Shown: positions 26,613 through 34,755, numbered from the stretch's first letter. The stretch is 64,000 nt of DNA from Indibacter alkaliphilus LW1 (GCF_000295935.2 NZ_ALWO02000052.1:186001-250000); one strand, 5' to 3'. The notes: a model not told the origin generated them from the letters alone. Numbers and translations: made by a program.

Positions 26613-27455
26613 ATGATTTTAATAGCAGACAGTGGAGCCAGTAAAACAGATTGGAGGGTAATTAATGATAAAGGAGAAATTGCCCAGCACAGAGGGATTG
26701 GGTTTAATCCCAATTACCAGACAGCTGCCGAAATGTCAAGTGAGCTGCAGGATGATTTTTTACTGGACCTAAGGTCAGATGTTGAGACCATCTATTATTA
26801 CGGTGCTGGCTGTACTTCTCCGAAAAATCGCCAACAAGTTGAAAATGCTTTAAGAAGCTTATTTAAACATGCGGATATCAATATCGACCATGACCTCATG
26901 GCCGCTGCCCGTGCTACTTGTGGACATGATGCTGGAATTGCCTGTATTTTGGGGACAGGGTCTAACAGTTGTGATTATGACGGTGATATCATCATCGACA
27001 AGAGACCTGCGCCGGGATATATTTTAGGGGATGAAGGAGGTGGAGCTTATATTGGAAGGAAGTTTTTGGCAGATTTTATTCATGAAGAAATGCCCAAAAA
27101 ACTTAGGGAAAAAGTCCTTGATACTTTTAAGCTGGACAATCAGGTGATCATAGAAAATGTCTACCAAAGACCCTTTCCCGGAAGATATATGGCAAGCTTT
27201 TGCAGATTTATTACTGAAAATAAAAGCGAACCATATTGCTATATGCTGTACTACAATGCTTTTCAGGAGTTTTTCAAAAAGCACATTATGAAATATGATG
27301 ATTATAAAAAAAAGCCTGTGAATTTTGTGGGTTCGATTGCTTTTTACAACAGTGATGTTCTCAGAAATGCGGCTTTTGACTCAGATATTCAGGTTAATAT
27401 GATTATTGAAGGTCCTATTGCAGGATTGACACTATACCATCAAAATAGACTATGA
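26613..27455 (+). CDS. BadF/BadG-family ATPase, N-acetylglucosamine/muramic kinase-like
   Basis: 280 residues of the ASKHA (sugar kinase/hsp70/actin) fold: DSGASKTDW near 6 (phosphate 1), GTGSNS near 113 (phosphate 2), and GDEGGGAYIGR near 138. This is the BcrAD/BadF domain shared by N-acetylglucosamine kinases. It overlaps murQ by 4 bp (ATGA), so a role as amino-sugar kinase in peptidoglycan recycling, feeding or bypassing MurQ, is a reasonable inference. Whether the sugar is GlcNAc or MurNAc cannot be told. A CoA-dehydratase activator is excluded by the lack of Fe-S cysteines. Confidence 0.82.
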   Translation: MILIADSGASKTDWRVINDKGEIAQHRGIGFNPNYQTAAEMSSELQDDFLLDLRSDVETIYYYGAGCTSPKNRQQVENALRSLFKHADINIDHDLMAAARATCGHDAGIACILGTGSNSCDYDGDIIIDKRPAPGYILGDEGGGAYIGRKFLADFIHEEMPKKLREKVLDTFKLDNQVIIENVYQRPFPGRYMASFCRFITENKSEPYCYMLYYNAFQEFFKKHIMKYDDYKKKPVNFVGSIAFYNSDVLRNAAFDSDIQVNMIIEGPIAGLTLYHQNRL

Positions 27456-28258
27456 GTACTACAGAAAGCACTTCCCTTTATGACAATTTAGAGCAAATGG
27501 ACATCAGGTCCCTATTGGAAAACATCAATAGAGAAGACCAAAAGGTTGCATTTGCGGTGGAAAAAGAAATTCCGTCTATTGATGCTTTGATCAGCCAAAT
27601 TGTACCAAGAATGTCCAAAGGTGGCAGGCTTTTTTACATTGGTGCAGGCACCAGTGGTCGGCTTGGGATATTGGATGCTTCTGAGTGTCCTCCCACCTAT
27701 GGAGTTCCTTTTGATTGGGTTGTGGGGATAATAGCAGGTGGAGATGCTGCCATCAGGAAAGCTGTTGAAAATGCCGAAGACGACCCTTTGCAGGCTTGGA
27801 AGGACATCATGGAATTTGGCTTCAATGAAAATGATACTGTGATCGGTATAGCTGCATCTGGAACCACCCCATATGTAATCGGAGGGGTCAAAGCTGCTAG
27901 AGAGGCAGGACTTTTGACAGGATGCATCACCTGTAACAATGGTTCACCATTAGCAGAGGCTGTGGAATACCCTATTCAGGTAGTTGTAGGTCCTGAATTT
28001 GTCACAGGTAGTACAAGAATGAAATCCGGTACAGCCCAAAAGCTTGTGTTGAACATGATATCAACTACTACAATGATCAAATTAGGCAGAGTAAAAGGAA
28101 ATAAGATGGTAGACATGCAGCTTTCCAATGAAAAGCTGGTAAAAAGAGGAACAAGAATGATAATGGAAACGACAGGATTGGATGAAAAGACCGCTTTCGA
28201 TCTATTGATGAATCATGGTTCTGTGAGAGCAGCTGTCGAGTCATTTTACAAGAAGTGA
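27452..28258 (+). CDS. murQ: N-acetylmuramic acid 6-phosphate etherase
   Basis: 268 residues. Cleaves the lactyl ether of MurNAc-6-phosphate to give GlcNAc-6-phosphate and lactate in cell-wall recycling. The SIS-domain motifs are clear: IGAGTSGRLGILDASECPPT near 64 and GIAASGTTPYVIGG near 130, then GSTRMKSGTAQK near 188. Slightly shorter than E. coli MurQ (298), mostly at the C-terminus, as in other Bacteroidota copies I am aware of. Last gene of the four-gene operon beginning at 25229. Confidence 0.96.
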   Translation: MSTTESTSLYDNLEQMDIRSLLENINREDQKVAFAVEKEIPSIDALISQIVPRMSKGGRLFYIGAGTSGRLGILDASECPPTYGVPFDWVVGIIAGGDAAIRKAVENAEDDPLQAWKDIMEFGFNENDTVIGIAASGTTPYVIGGVKAAREAGLLTGCITCNNGSPLAEAVEYPIQVVVGPEFVTGSTRMKSGTAQKLVLNMISTTTMIKLGRVKGNKMVDMQLSNEKLVKRGTRMIMETTGLDEKTAFDLLMNHGSVRAAVESFYKK

Positions 28259-28287
28259 TTTTAATACATTTACTTTTTGTACCTTTG
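28259..28287 (+). promoter_or_regulatory. Promoter of the pseudouridine synthase gene
   Basis: TTTT (28259-28262), 17 bp, TACCTTTG (28280-28287). The -7 element is a perfect consensus; the -33 is weak. Leader about 65 nt to the ATG at 28360. Confidence 0.5.
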
Positions 28288-28359
28288 CTTCCCATTTGAA
28301 ATCAGGGACTTAACCTGACGGAAAAAATTACAATAATCCAGCAGAGATGCTGCAACAAA

Positions 28360-29538
28360 ATGAAGAAAGATAATAGGAAAGATTCAGAAGCCAGAAAAAA
28401 CAAGGGCACTGAACAAAGATCCAAGGATGGTAAAAGAGAGTTTTCCAAGACATCCGGAAAAAGAGAAAGTATACCGAATAGACCACAAGAAACGGGCTAT
28501 GGGGATGCTAAGAAAAAATCCTTTGGAAAGGATGATTTCAAAAAGAAAAAGGACTTCAGTACAGAGGGGAAGTTTGCACCAAAAAAACATGATTCTGACA
28601 AGAAATCTCGACTAGAAAAAGAAGGGGACTCAGAAGATTTTAGAAATGTCTACAAAGGAAGAGGCAGAAATCAAAAGCCTATTTTTGAAAAGGTCCATAA
28701 ATCAGAACTTGAAAATCAGAACAGACCGAAGAAGAAATTCAAGAATCCATTTACTCATGAAAAAGTTGAGGAGGTCCCAAAATATAATTTTGAAAAAGTA
28801 GAGAAACATCAGGGAAAACAGTCTCCTTCTGATGAGATCAGATTGAATAAATACATTGCGAACTCTGGGGTATGCTCCCGAAGGGAAGCTGACAACTTGA
28901 TCGAGCAGGGATTTGTCAAGGTAAATGGTGAAACTGTCCTAGAAATGGGATATAAAGTAAAAAGATCAGATCACGTCACCTATAAGGGTAAAGTGTTGAA
29001 TCCCGAAAAACCTATTTACATCCTCCTCAATAAACCTAAGGACTTCATTACGACAACGGATGATCCTATGGAAAGAAAAACAGTCATGAGTCTTATTGAC
29101 AATGCCTGTGAGGAAAGGGTATTCCCTGTAGGGAGGCTTGACAGAAATACGACAGGTCTATTGTTGTTTACCAACGATGGTGAGTTGGCAGCCAAACTTT
29201 CTCACCCTTCCAATAAGATCAAAAAAATCTACCAGGTCACGCTGGATAAGCCGCTGACCAATAATGATGAGAAGGTAATTTTGGAAGGCCTAAGCCTAGA
29301 GGACGGCCCTGTAACAGTAGATGACATGCAGGTACTTTCCAAAGACAGGACTATTCTAGGTCTTGAGATCCACGTTGGAAGAAATAGGATTGTAAGGAGG
29401 ATATTTGCCCATTTGGGTTATGAAGTGACTGCTCTTGACAGGGTAATGTATGCCGGATTGGATAAAAAAGATCTGGGCAGAGGCAGATATAGATTTCTTC
29501 AGGAAAAAGAAGTGGTTAGGTTGAAATATTTTTCCTAA
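28360..29538 (+). CDS. rluB: 23S rRNA pseudouridine synthase, RluB/RsuA family, with long basic N-terminal extension
   Basis: 392 residues. The first ~155 are strongly basic and low in complexity (many KKK, KDFKK, RKD runs), probably disordered and RNA-binding. Then come an S4 domain (IRLNKYIANSGVCSRREADNLI near 162) and the catalytic domain with GRLDRNTTGLLLFTNDGELA near 255, whose Asp is the nucleophile, and GRNRIVRRIFAHLGYEV near 347. RluB-type enzymes modify U2605 of 23S rRNA; the exact site cannot be read from sequence (RluB, RluE, RluF and RsuA are close). A terminator follows. Confidence 0.9.
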   Translation: MKKDNRKDSEARKNKGTEQRSKDGKREFSKTSGKRESIPNRPQETGYGDAKKKSFGKDDFKKKKDFSTEGKFAPKKHDSDKKSRLEKEGDSEDFRNVYKGRGRNQKPIFEKVHKSELENQNRPKKKFKNPFTHEKVEEVPKYNFEKVEKHQGKQSPSDEIRLNKYIANSGVCSRREADNLIEQGFVKVNGETVLEMGYKVKRSDHVTYKGKVLNPEKPIYILLNKPKDFITTTDDPMERKTVMSLIDNACEERVFPVGRLDRNTTGLLLFTNDGELAAKLSHPSNKIKKIYQVTLDKPLTNNDEKVILEGLSLEDGPVTVDDMQVLSKDRTILGLEIHVGRNRIVRRIFAHLGYEVTALDRVMYAGLDKKDLGRGRYRFLQEKEVVRLKYFS

Positions 29539-29559
29539 AGTACTTTTAAGGTAAATAGA

Positions 29560-29596
29560 AAAAGGCCAGCTGTTGAGTAGCTGGCCTTTTTGTTTT
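29560..29596 (+). terminator. Terminator after rluB
   Basis: Twelve-bp stem AAAAGGCCAGCT / AGCTGGCCTTTT with a 7-nt loop and T-rich tail. It would also work on the minus strand for the convergent gene ending at 29618. Confidence 0.85.
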
Positions 29597-29617
29597 TTGA
29601 GCTGATTATTTGGTTTT

Positions 29618-30205
29618 CTATTTGATTTTGTATCTGGTTTGATATCCGTCATTGGATTGAATAGCGATTTCGAGCTCAGCCATTGGGCTGACTCCTTTCA
29701 GTCGATAAACTCTTTCAAGTGCAGCTGTATCAAAAATCCTTTCCTCATGAATTTGCTTCCCATCTTCAAATGCAGTAATCGTCAGGCCTGTTGGGTTTAG
29801 AGCATTGAATTTAAGGTTGAGTCTATTACCAGTCAGTATTTCAAATTCAGAATATGCTATAGGCCGAGGAGTTTCTTTTTTCTCAAATTTGAAAGGTATT
29901 CTTTTAGCATCCTGACCACGTTCGATTATCTCAAAGATATATTCCCCAGGCTCTAAAGAAGAAAAGTCATAATATTTAGCAAATGAGTTTTTCTTCAGCA
30001 GTCTTTGTGAATTCATTAGCCTTTGATTGGAATCATAAACATTTACAAAAACAGGATTCTGAGGAATGGTCTTATACCGGAATAAAGCCTTGCCATCTTC
30101 AACTGCTTTCAGAGAAACTACTGGGCTTTTGGGCCCTTCATTTATAGCTTTAGTTGTTGAAAATGTAGCCATCAGAATAAGGGTAACAACAAATAAATTT
30201 TTCAT
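29618..30205 (-). CDS. Secreted protein, paralogue of the product at 30587
   Basis: 195 residues from the ATG at 30205; the frame extends upstream to 30247, but the signal peptide (MKNLFVVTLILMATFSTTKA) begins here. The mature part is about 175 residues of beta-rich sequence. It shares with the gene at 30587 the order SPVVSLKAVEDGK/SPVSLRKVDDSK, then IP-VNVYDSNQ/ITVKIYDQNH, then FAKYYDFS, and a closing IQSNDGY/VKSQDGF. The fold may be immunoglobulin-like, but I cannot name the family. No lipobox and no clear T9SS sorting tail. Confidence 0.75.
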   Translation of the reverse strand: MKNLFVVTLILMATFSTTKAINEGPKSPVVSLKAVEDGKALFRYKTIPQNPVFVNVYDSNQRLMNSQRLLKKNSFAKYYDFSSLEPGEYIFEIIERGQDAKRIPFKFEKKETPRPIAYSEFEILTGNRLNLKFNALNPTGLTITAFEDGKQIHEERIFDTAALERVYRLKGVSPMAELEIAIQSNDGYQTRYKIK

Positions 30206-30586
30206 GGCAATCAATGTTTGGTTTCGGATATCTTTGACGAATTTCAATTATTGAGGTTTTTATAAGTTTGGGTATGGCATTAAAAATAAATGGATTAGGA
30301 GGGGAATTGCCAAATTAAAAATGCTTATTGTTTAAAATGGTATTGATGGAGATAAAGAGATTTGAAAAAATAAATAGCGGTTAAATAAATTTTTAAAAGT
30401 ATAAAAACACGATAAATTGGAAATATATAATTGAAAATTATTATCAACGATTAAGAAAGAATTATAAACTTAATTTATATATCAAATAAAAAAATAAAGG
30501 AGTCATCATATAGACTCCTTTATTTATCAATGTGTTCAGACACAAGTTTTCAAAAATTCAAAACTTGTTTTGAGGTGCTTGTTTTA
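30206..30586. other. AT-rich spacer between two paralogous genes
   Basis: 381 bp, mostly A/T (30300-30480 especially). It holds the promoter region of the gene at 29618, which I could not define, and the terminator of the gene at 30587. No ORF of note. Confidence 0.6.
30493..30524 (-). terminator. Terminator of the secreted-protein gene at 30587
   Basis: Twelve-bp stem AATAAAGGAGTC / GACTCCTTTATT with an 8-nt loop; on the minus strand the 3' arm is followed by a T run. It lies 63 bp past the stop codon. Confidence 0.8.
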
Positions 30587-31177
30587 TTATTTGGCAGCCA
30601 TCAGTTTTCTGAAACCATCCTGTGATTTTACAATAAATTCAACATTTGGATTAGAGCTGAATCTTGAGAAGGTGTAAAGTTTCTGAAAGCCATTTACATT
30701 GTCTACGACTTCTTCGTGAACCAATTGACCATTTTCAAAGATCATGATTGAAAGATCTGTTGGCAAGAGTGAATTGACAAGCAACTTGAATTTATTGTTG
30801 CTTATTTTTTCCACTTTAGAGTATATAACCGGCTCGTAAGAATTGCTTCTTAGATCCAATTCAAACGTTTCTACTACTTCACTGTTTTCAATTACCTCGA
30901 TATTGTATTTTGCTGGAGACAAAAGAGAAAAGTCATAATATTTTGCAAATGCTTCTCTTTTGAAGATCCTGTCTTTTTGCACCAAAGTATGGTTTTGATC
31001 ATAGATTTTTACTGTGATGGTACCATTTGGGATTAAACCATAAAGCAATTGAACTTTGCTGTCATCCACTTTTCTAAGGGATACCGGAGACTTCACTGGA
31101 GTCTCATCACCATTTGTTCCTGCGAATGTACTTGTAGAAATACCTAACGCGACAATTAATGCAATTAACGTTTTCAT
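30587..31177 (-). CDS. Secreted protein, paralogue of the product at 29618
   Basis: 196 residues. Signal peptide MKTLIALIVALGISTSTFAG, then a short acidic region and beta-rich sequence. The shared motif FAKYYDFS (near residue 88) and the parallel N- and C-terminal motifs make it a clear paralogue of the neighbour at 29618, separated by 381 bp and in the same orientation. The ending RKLMAAK is not a sorting domain. Function unknown; probably periplasmic or exported. It has its own terminator and a long upstream spacer, so it is likely a single-gene unit. Confidence 0.8.
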   Translation of the reverse strand: MKTLIALIVALGISTSTFAGTNGDETPVKSPVSLRKVDDSKVQLLYGLIPNGTITVKIYDQNHTLVQKDRIFKREAFAKYYDFSLLSPAKYNIEVIENSEVVETFELDLRSNSYEPVIYSKVEKISNNKFKLLVNSLLPTDLSIMIFENGQLVHEEVVDNVNGFQKLYTFSRFSSNPNVEFIVKSQDGFRKLMAAK

Positions 31178-31598
31178 AATAGTAAGTATTTAATAGGTTT
31201 AGAATATTTAATCTTTCGATTTACCTTCTTTTCGGATTTTCCGAATATCAAATAATTGAAGGCAGGTTATTGTGGGGGAATGTCGATTCTCGATATATCA
31301 ACAGTACAAATGTAAAATATGTTTCAATAAATTACAAATTAAGCAACGAAATACATGTTTTATTGTTAAAAACATAAAAAATATTCATGATAATTATTGA
31401 TAATTAAATCAATAAAATTTTTCCGCAATCGGTGACGCCTGTAATCATAATGTATTTTATCGCTTTCAAACAAAATAATATTTTTTTAAATAAAAAAATT
31501 TAATAATAAATGAAACAATCGATTGCGAATATCCAAATTATAAAAATAAAAAAGTGATCCCTGTCAAAGGACCACTTTCTGGTGAGGATTTTGAATGT
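31178..31598. other. Long AT-rich spacer, no gene seen
   Basis: 421 bp with A/T runs and no ORF that looks coding. It carries the upstream region of the secreted-protein gene at 30587 and the 3' region of the DUF4252 operon (stop at 31599). GGACCACTTTCT and AAAGTGATCC (31550-31580) form an imperfect hairpin that may end the DUF4252 transcript. Nothing else recognised. Confidence 0.6.
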
Positions 31599-32084
31599 TT
31601 ATTTAGTGATGTTTCCTATGTCGGTCAGCGCTTCAGCTTCAAATTTCCCCAATAATTCCAGTACTATGAGCTCATTTTTATCATCACGGACCAGAACTAC
31701 TATATCACTTATGATTTTATTACCTTTTGTATAGACCTGAATACCATTTTTCTTTTCCTGCATTTCTAGGGTAAGGTCAAAGTTTTCTTTTTCCAGTCCT
31801 TTCTTTAATTCGTTGTATTCCTTCTTCGCTGTTTCGGAGTTTACTGGGAGCTTATACATTTTAAGTCTTTCCATGGAGTTAGCAATGGCTTCTTGCTTTC
31901 CATGGTCAAGCTGAATGTTGAATCCTCTGGCAAAATTCATAAAGCTACCTCCAATATCCAGGTGAATGAAGTTTTCGTTCCCTTTATATTTTTGATACAT
32001 GGCGTCAACAGATTTGCTTTGGGCAAAGCTGTATTGTCCAACGAGCAACAATAAGGCTGTGAATAAAATTATGTACTTTTTCAT
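31599..32084 (-). CDS. DUF4252-type secreted protein
   Basis: 161 residues with a signal peptide ending YSFAQS (~22). The layout is that of DUF4252 proteins: AMYQKYKGNENFIHLDIGG near 28, a helical middle and a closing LLGKFEAEALTDIGNI. The protein at 32864 has the same frame (FFSKYMEDDNFSRVYISP ... MLGDFSYQDLNILAD), so the two are paralogues. Function unknown in the family. Last gene of the minus-strand operon that starts with the ECF sigma factor at 34426; gap to the gene before is 8 bp. Confidence 0.82.
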   Translation of the reverse strand: MKKYIILFTALLLLVGQYSFAQSKSVDAMYQKYKGNENFIHLDIGGSFMNFARGFNIQLDHGKQEAIANSMERLKMYKLPVNSETAKKEYNELKKGLEKENFDLTLEMQEKKNGIQVYTKGNKIISDIVVLVRDDKNELIVLELLGKFEAEALTDIGNITK

Positions 32085-32092
32085 AGTCTGAG

Positions 32093-32623
32093 TTATTTAT
32101 TTAATATGTTTTCTAATTGAAATTGTAGCCTGTCTTTTGCCTTGGTTTTTGGCTTGTATTTGAAATAGAGGAGTTCATACTTTTCTTTGCTGCTTGCTAA
32201 AAAATATACTTCTTCTTGCTCTTTGTCTCCATTTGAAAACATGAAAAAGATATCTTCTCCATCTGTTTGCTCAAAAACAGGTTTGAATTCGTCAGAAATA
32301 GATTTTTCTAAGGTTTCTGCAAGAATTTTTCCTGAAACTTGGTCCTTAAAATAAATAGCTGATACCATTTCCTCAAAATTCTTAAAATCAATGGCGAGTT
32401 CTGACTTGTTCTGATCGTTGAAAGCAAGCCTGTAGGTGGCATTCATTTCAGACATCTTCATTCCCTTTTTTAAATCATTCTCTTCCCAAGGCCAAAGAAG
32501 TTTTGACTCTACAGGTGTTTCCAGCCTTTTATTGATTTCTTCATAAGGGTCGGATTGTGCAAAGCCATTTTGAAGAATCAATGCCAAAATGGTTACCGTA
32601 AATACTATATAATTTCGTTTCAT
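32093..32623 (-). CDS. Secreted protein of the ECF sigma operon, unassigned
   Basis: 176 residues with a signal peptide ending NGFAQS (~23). The mature part is acidic, with LWPWEENDLKKGMKM near 43 and a C-terminal KYKPKTKAKDRLQF. It resembles the neighbouring DUF4252 proteins only in size and export, not in clear motifs, so it may be a divergent member or an independent family. It sits 8 bp before one DUF4252 gene and 240 bp after the other, so an internal promoter or processing site in that larger gap is possible. Confidence 0.75.
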   Translation of the reverse strand: MKRNYIVFTVTILALILQNGFAQSDPYEEINKRLETPVESKLLWPWEENDLKKGMKMSEMNATYRLAFNDQNKSELAIDFKNFEEMVSAIYFKDQVSGKILAETLEKSISDEFKPVFEQTDGEDIFFMFSNGDKEQEEVYFLASSKEKYELLYFKYKPKTKAKDRLQFQLENILNK

Positions 32624-32863
32624 TGCTGTAAAGTTTTAAGCACTTTAAATATTAATATGATAATCTTTTTTTTCTCCGATAGATGTATTTGAACAAAATT
32701 GAACATTTCAATAGAATGGATATCAATAAATGCTTAGTGTCAATTAGTCTTTAATTGGGTAGGGTTGTTTTGTGTTTGTTTACTTCTAAAATTCTGTGTC
32801 CAAATCTTTCAGAAATATTTCAAACTATAATCTTTTCCTCCATCATCTTTCAAACCTTATCCT

Positions 32864-33385
32864 TTACTTCCCTTTATTGTATTTATCCATACCTGGGATA
32901 TTCGTCTTATCGGCCAGAATGTTGAGGTCTTGATAACTGAAGTCACCCAGCATACTCAGTAGCGTAAAGCTTTCCTTGGATCCACTGATCATGATCAATT
33001 CTTTGACTTTACCTTTTTCTTCCCTGACCATAAACTTGATGTTTGAACCCTTGTCAGCGACATCCATCAAATCCTCATAAAGATTTTTATTTAGGGTGCT
33101 CATAGCTTCATAGTAGAGGTTATTTCCGCTTACCTTTTCGGCACTGAGTATTCTTATTCCTTTTACTCTTGAGATGAGCTCTCCCATTTTCTGGGCTTCT
33201 TCATCCTTGTTGTCAGTTGATTTAAGAAAACCTCCTGCCATCTGCATCATCTTCGGGCTTATATACACCCTGGAGAAATTATCGTCCTCCATATACTTGG
33301 AAAAGAATTTTACAATTGCATCATCTTGAGCCTGTAGGCTTGAGATGATGAAACAAAGTAGAATTGCGCTGATGTATTTTTTCAT
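32864..33385 (-). CDS. DUF4252-type secreted protein
   Basis: 173 residues from the ATG at 33385 (MKKYISAILLCFIISSLQAQ); ten more codons upstream to 33415 are in frame but would bury the signal peptide. Mature sequence shows the DUF4252 opening VKFFSKYMEDDNFSRVYISPKMM and closing SMLGDFSYQDLNILAD. Paralogue of the product at 31599. It follows the putative anti-sigma gene by about 125 bp on the same strand. Such genes are often found next to ECF sigma factors in Bacteroidota; the role is unknown. Confidence 0.82.
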   Translation of the reverse strand: MKKYISAILLCFIISSLQAQDDAIVKFFSKYMEDDNFSRVYISPKMMQMAGGFLKSTDNKDEEAQKMGELISRVKGIRILSAEKVSGNNLYYEAMSTLNKNLYEDLMDVADKGSNIKFMVREEKGKVKELIMISGSKESFTLLSMLGDFSYQDLNILADKTNIPGMDKYNKGK

Positions 33386-33510
33386 CTGTTTATTGTTTTT
33401 CTTTCGTGGATACATTTTTCTCTTCCATAAAACTATCAGGACGGGAAGAATCTTTTATTTTCCCCTTGCTAAGGGACCAAAGCTGACCGTTTCATGTAGG
33501 GTCTATTTCA

Positions 33511-33942
33511 TTAATATTTTGGATCGTCGATATTGAACATTTCATGTGTTGTATTTAGGTATTTCAAATCCTCCATGGCTTCGAATTGAGCCGTTCCTTT
33601 TTGCAAATTATCCTGTATAAGTATGAAGGCCTGCATCACCTCTTCGTAGGCTTTTCTTTCTTGGTAAGATTGATAAGAATTATAGGAAACCCAGCTTGAA
33701 ATAAATAGAATGGCTAATGCTGCAGCATATCTAAGCCAGTTTTTCCATGGGTCCAATGATTTAGGAGCAGGAGTGATGGCTTTGGCAGAAGCTTTCGACA
33801 ACTTATCCAAACCCAAGAAAAAGGATTTCTCTTGTTCCCTGCCTTCCTCCTGGAGTAAGAGTTTTCTCATCAGGCGTTCTTCCTCTAGGCTGCTGTTACC
33901 TTCCCAATATTTATTTAGAAGCTCATTTAGTTTATCGTTCAT
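33511..33942 (-). CDS. Putative membrane anti-sigma factor
   Basis: 143 residues. N-terminal cytoplasmic part with LLNKYWEGNSSLEEERLMRK near 8, a pattern typical of Bacteroidota proteins that pair with ECF sigma factors; one membrane helix near 71-88 (WLRYAAALAILFISSWV); then a short periplasmic tail. The start overlaps the sigma-factor gene by 11 bp, which supports stoichiometric co-production. No zinc-binding HxxxCxxC is present, so it is not a classical ZAS-type anti-sigma; the assignment rests on context and topology. Confidence 0.7.
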   Translation of the reverse strand: MNDKLNELLNKYWEGNSSLEEERLMRKLLLQEEGREQEKSFFLGLDKLSKASAKAITPAPKSLDPWKNWLRYAAALAILFISSWVSYNSYQSYQERKAYEEVMQAFILIQDNLQKGTAQFEAMEDLKYLNTTHEMFNIDDPKY

Positions 33943-34426
33943 TATAATTGGCTTTTGTAAGGAATTCCCGTAAAGATTTTCTGCTTCGGTGTAAATTGAC
34001 TTTTACTTGATCCAGTGAGATTTCCATATATTCAGAAATTTCCTCATATGTCAATCCTTCAACTTCCCTCAAGTGAAACACTTCCTTTTGTTTTTCCGGG
34101 AGGGTTTGTAAGAACTTAAAGACCATTTTAATCTGAATGTCAGCATCTCCCTCATCCTCCTTTGCTTCCGATTCAAGGTCCATGCCTTCTATTTTTTCAA
34201 ATTTCTTATTGTTGCGAAACTCTTGAAGGCTTTCATTTTTTAAAGTTCGAACCATCCATCCTTTCGGATTTTCCATTTTCTGAAGCTCATCTTTTCTTAT
34301 CCAAGCTTTTTCAAAAACACTTTGCAATACATCCTGAGCCGTATCCCTGTCTTTCAGCCAGAGGTAGGCCATTCTGTAAAGTTGGTTTTTGAGCGATAGT
34401 ATATGTGCTTCAAAAAATGTTTTCAT
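33932..34426 (-). CDS. RNA polymerase sigma-70 factor, ECF subfamily
   Basis: 164 residues: region 2 (~8-75; LYRMAYLWLKDRDTAQDVLQ and FEKAWIRKDEL, then NPKGWMVRTLKNES) and region 4 (~105-158; LPEKQKEVFHLREVEGLTY then EISEYMEISLDQVKVNLHRSR). No region 1 or 3, so an ECF factor. It would redirect RNA polymerase to a small regulon, possibly including its own operon with the anti-sigma and DUF4252 genes. First gene of that operon. No consensus promoter was recognised in the 180 bp upstream. Confidence 0.93.
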   Translation of the reverse strand: MKTFFEAHILSLKNQLYRMAYLWLKDRDTAQDVLQSVFEKAWIRKDELQKMENPKGWMVRTLKNESLQEFRNNKKFEKIEGMDLESEAKEDEGDADIQIKMVFKFLQTLPEKQKEVFHLREVEGLTYEEISEYMEISLDQVKVNLHRSRKSLREFLTKANYNER

Positions 34427-34602
34427 TCAAGTAGATGATGCATGAGCTTTTGAAATGTTACAGCAATTTGAGAAAAAAATAGAAATTAGATTGATTTTAA
34501 ATTGCCGTGCAAAATAGTATGCATGCCTACTATTTATTATTTTGCATCAAATAATCATTGAAATGAATATGGAATCTGTAAATAAAATCAGCAGGGTACA
34601 AA

Positions 34603-34631
34603 TAAAAAAAGTCCCGATTGTCTCGGGACTT
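34603..34631 (-). terminator. Terminator after tRNA-Phe
   Basis: Nine-bp stem AAGTCCCGA / TCGGGACTT with a 5-nt loop, followed on the minus strand by a T run; it begins 2 nt past the tRNA 3' end. Confidence 0.85.
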
Positions 34632-34632
34632 G

Positions 34633-34705
34633 TGGTGATGAGTGGATTCGAACCACCGACTCACGGATTTTCAGTCCGATGCTCTACCAACTGAGCTACA
34701 TCACC
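34633..34705 (-). tRNA. tRNA-Phe (GAA)
   Basis: 73 nt, complete cloverleaf: acceptor GGTGATG / CATCACC, D-loop GCTCAGTTGGTAGAGC, anticodon loop CTGAAAA with anticodon GAA (complement of 34670-34672), T-arm GGTTCGAATCC. The 3' CCA is not encoded (discriminator A is followed by CAA), so it would be added after transcription. It stands alone with its own promoter and terminator. Confidence 0.98.
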
Positions 34706-34724
34706 TGACCGTTTTAAAGTGATG

Positions 34725-34755
34725 CAAAGGTAGATATTTGTATCTTTGATGCAAA
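34725..34755 (-). promoter_or_regulatory. tRNA-Phe promoter, overlapping a divergent -7-like element
   Basis: On the minus strand TTTG (34755-34752), 19 bp, TACCTTTG (34732-34725), ending 19 nt before the tRNA 5' end: the textbook Bacteroidota promoter. The plus strand of the same segment reads TATCTTTG (34741-34748), which could serve the gene at 34811. Confidence 0.65.
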
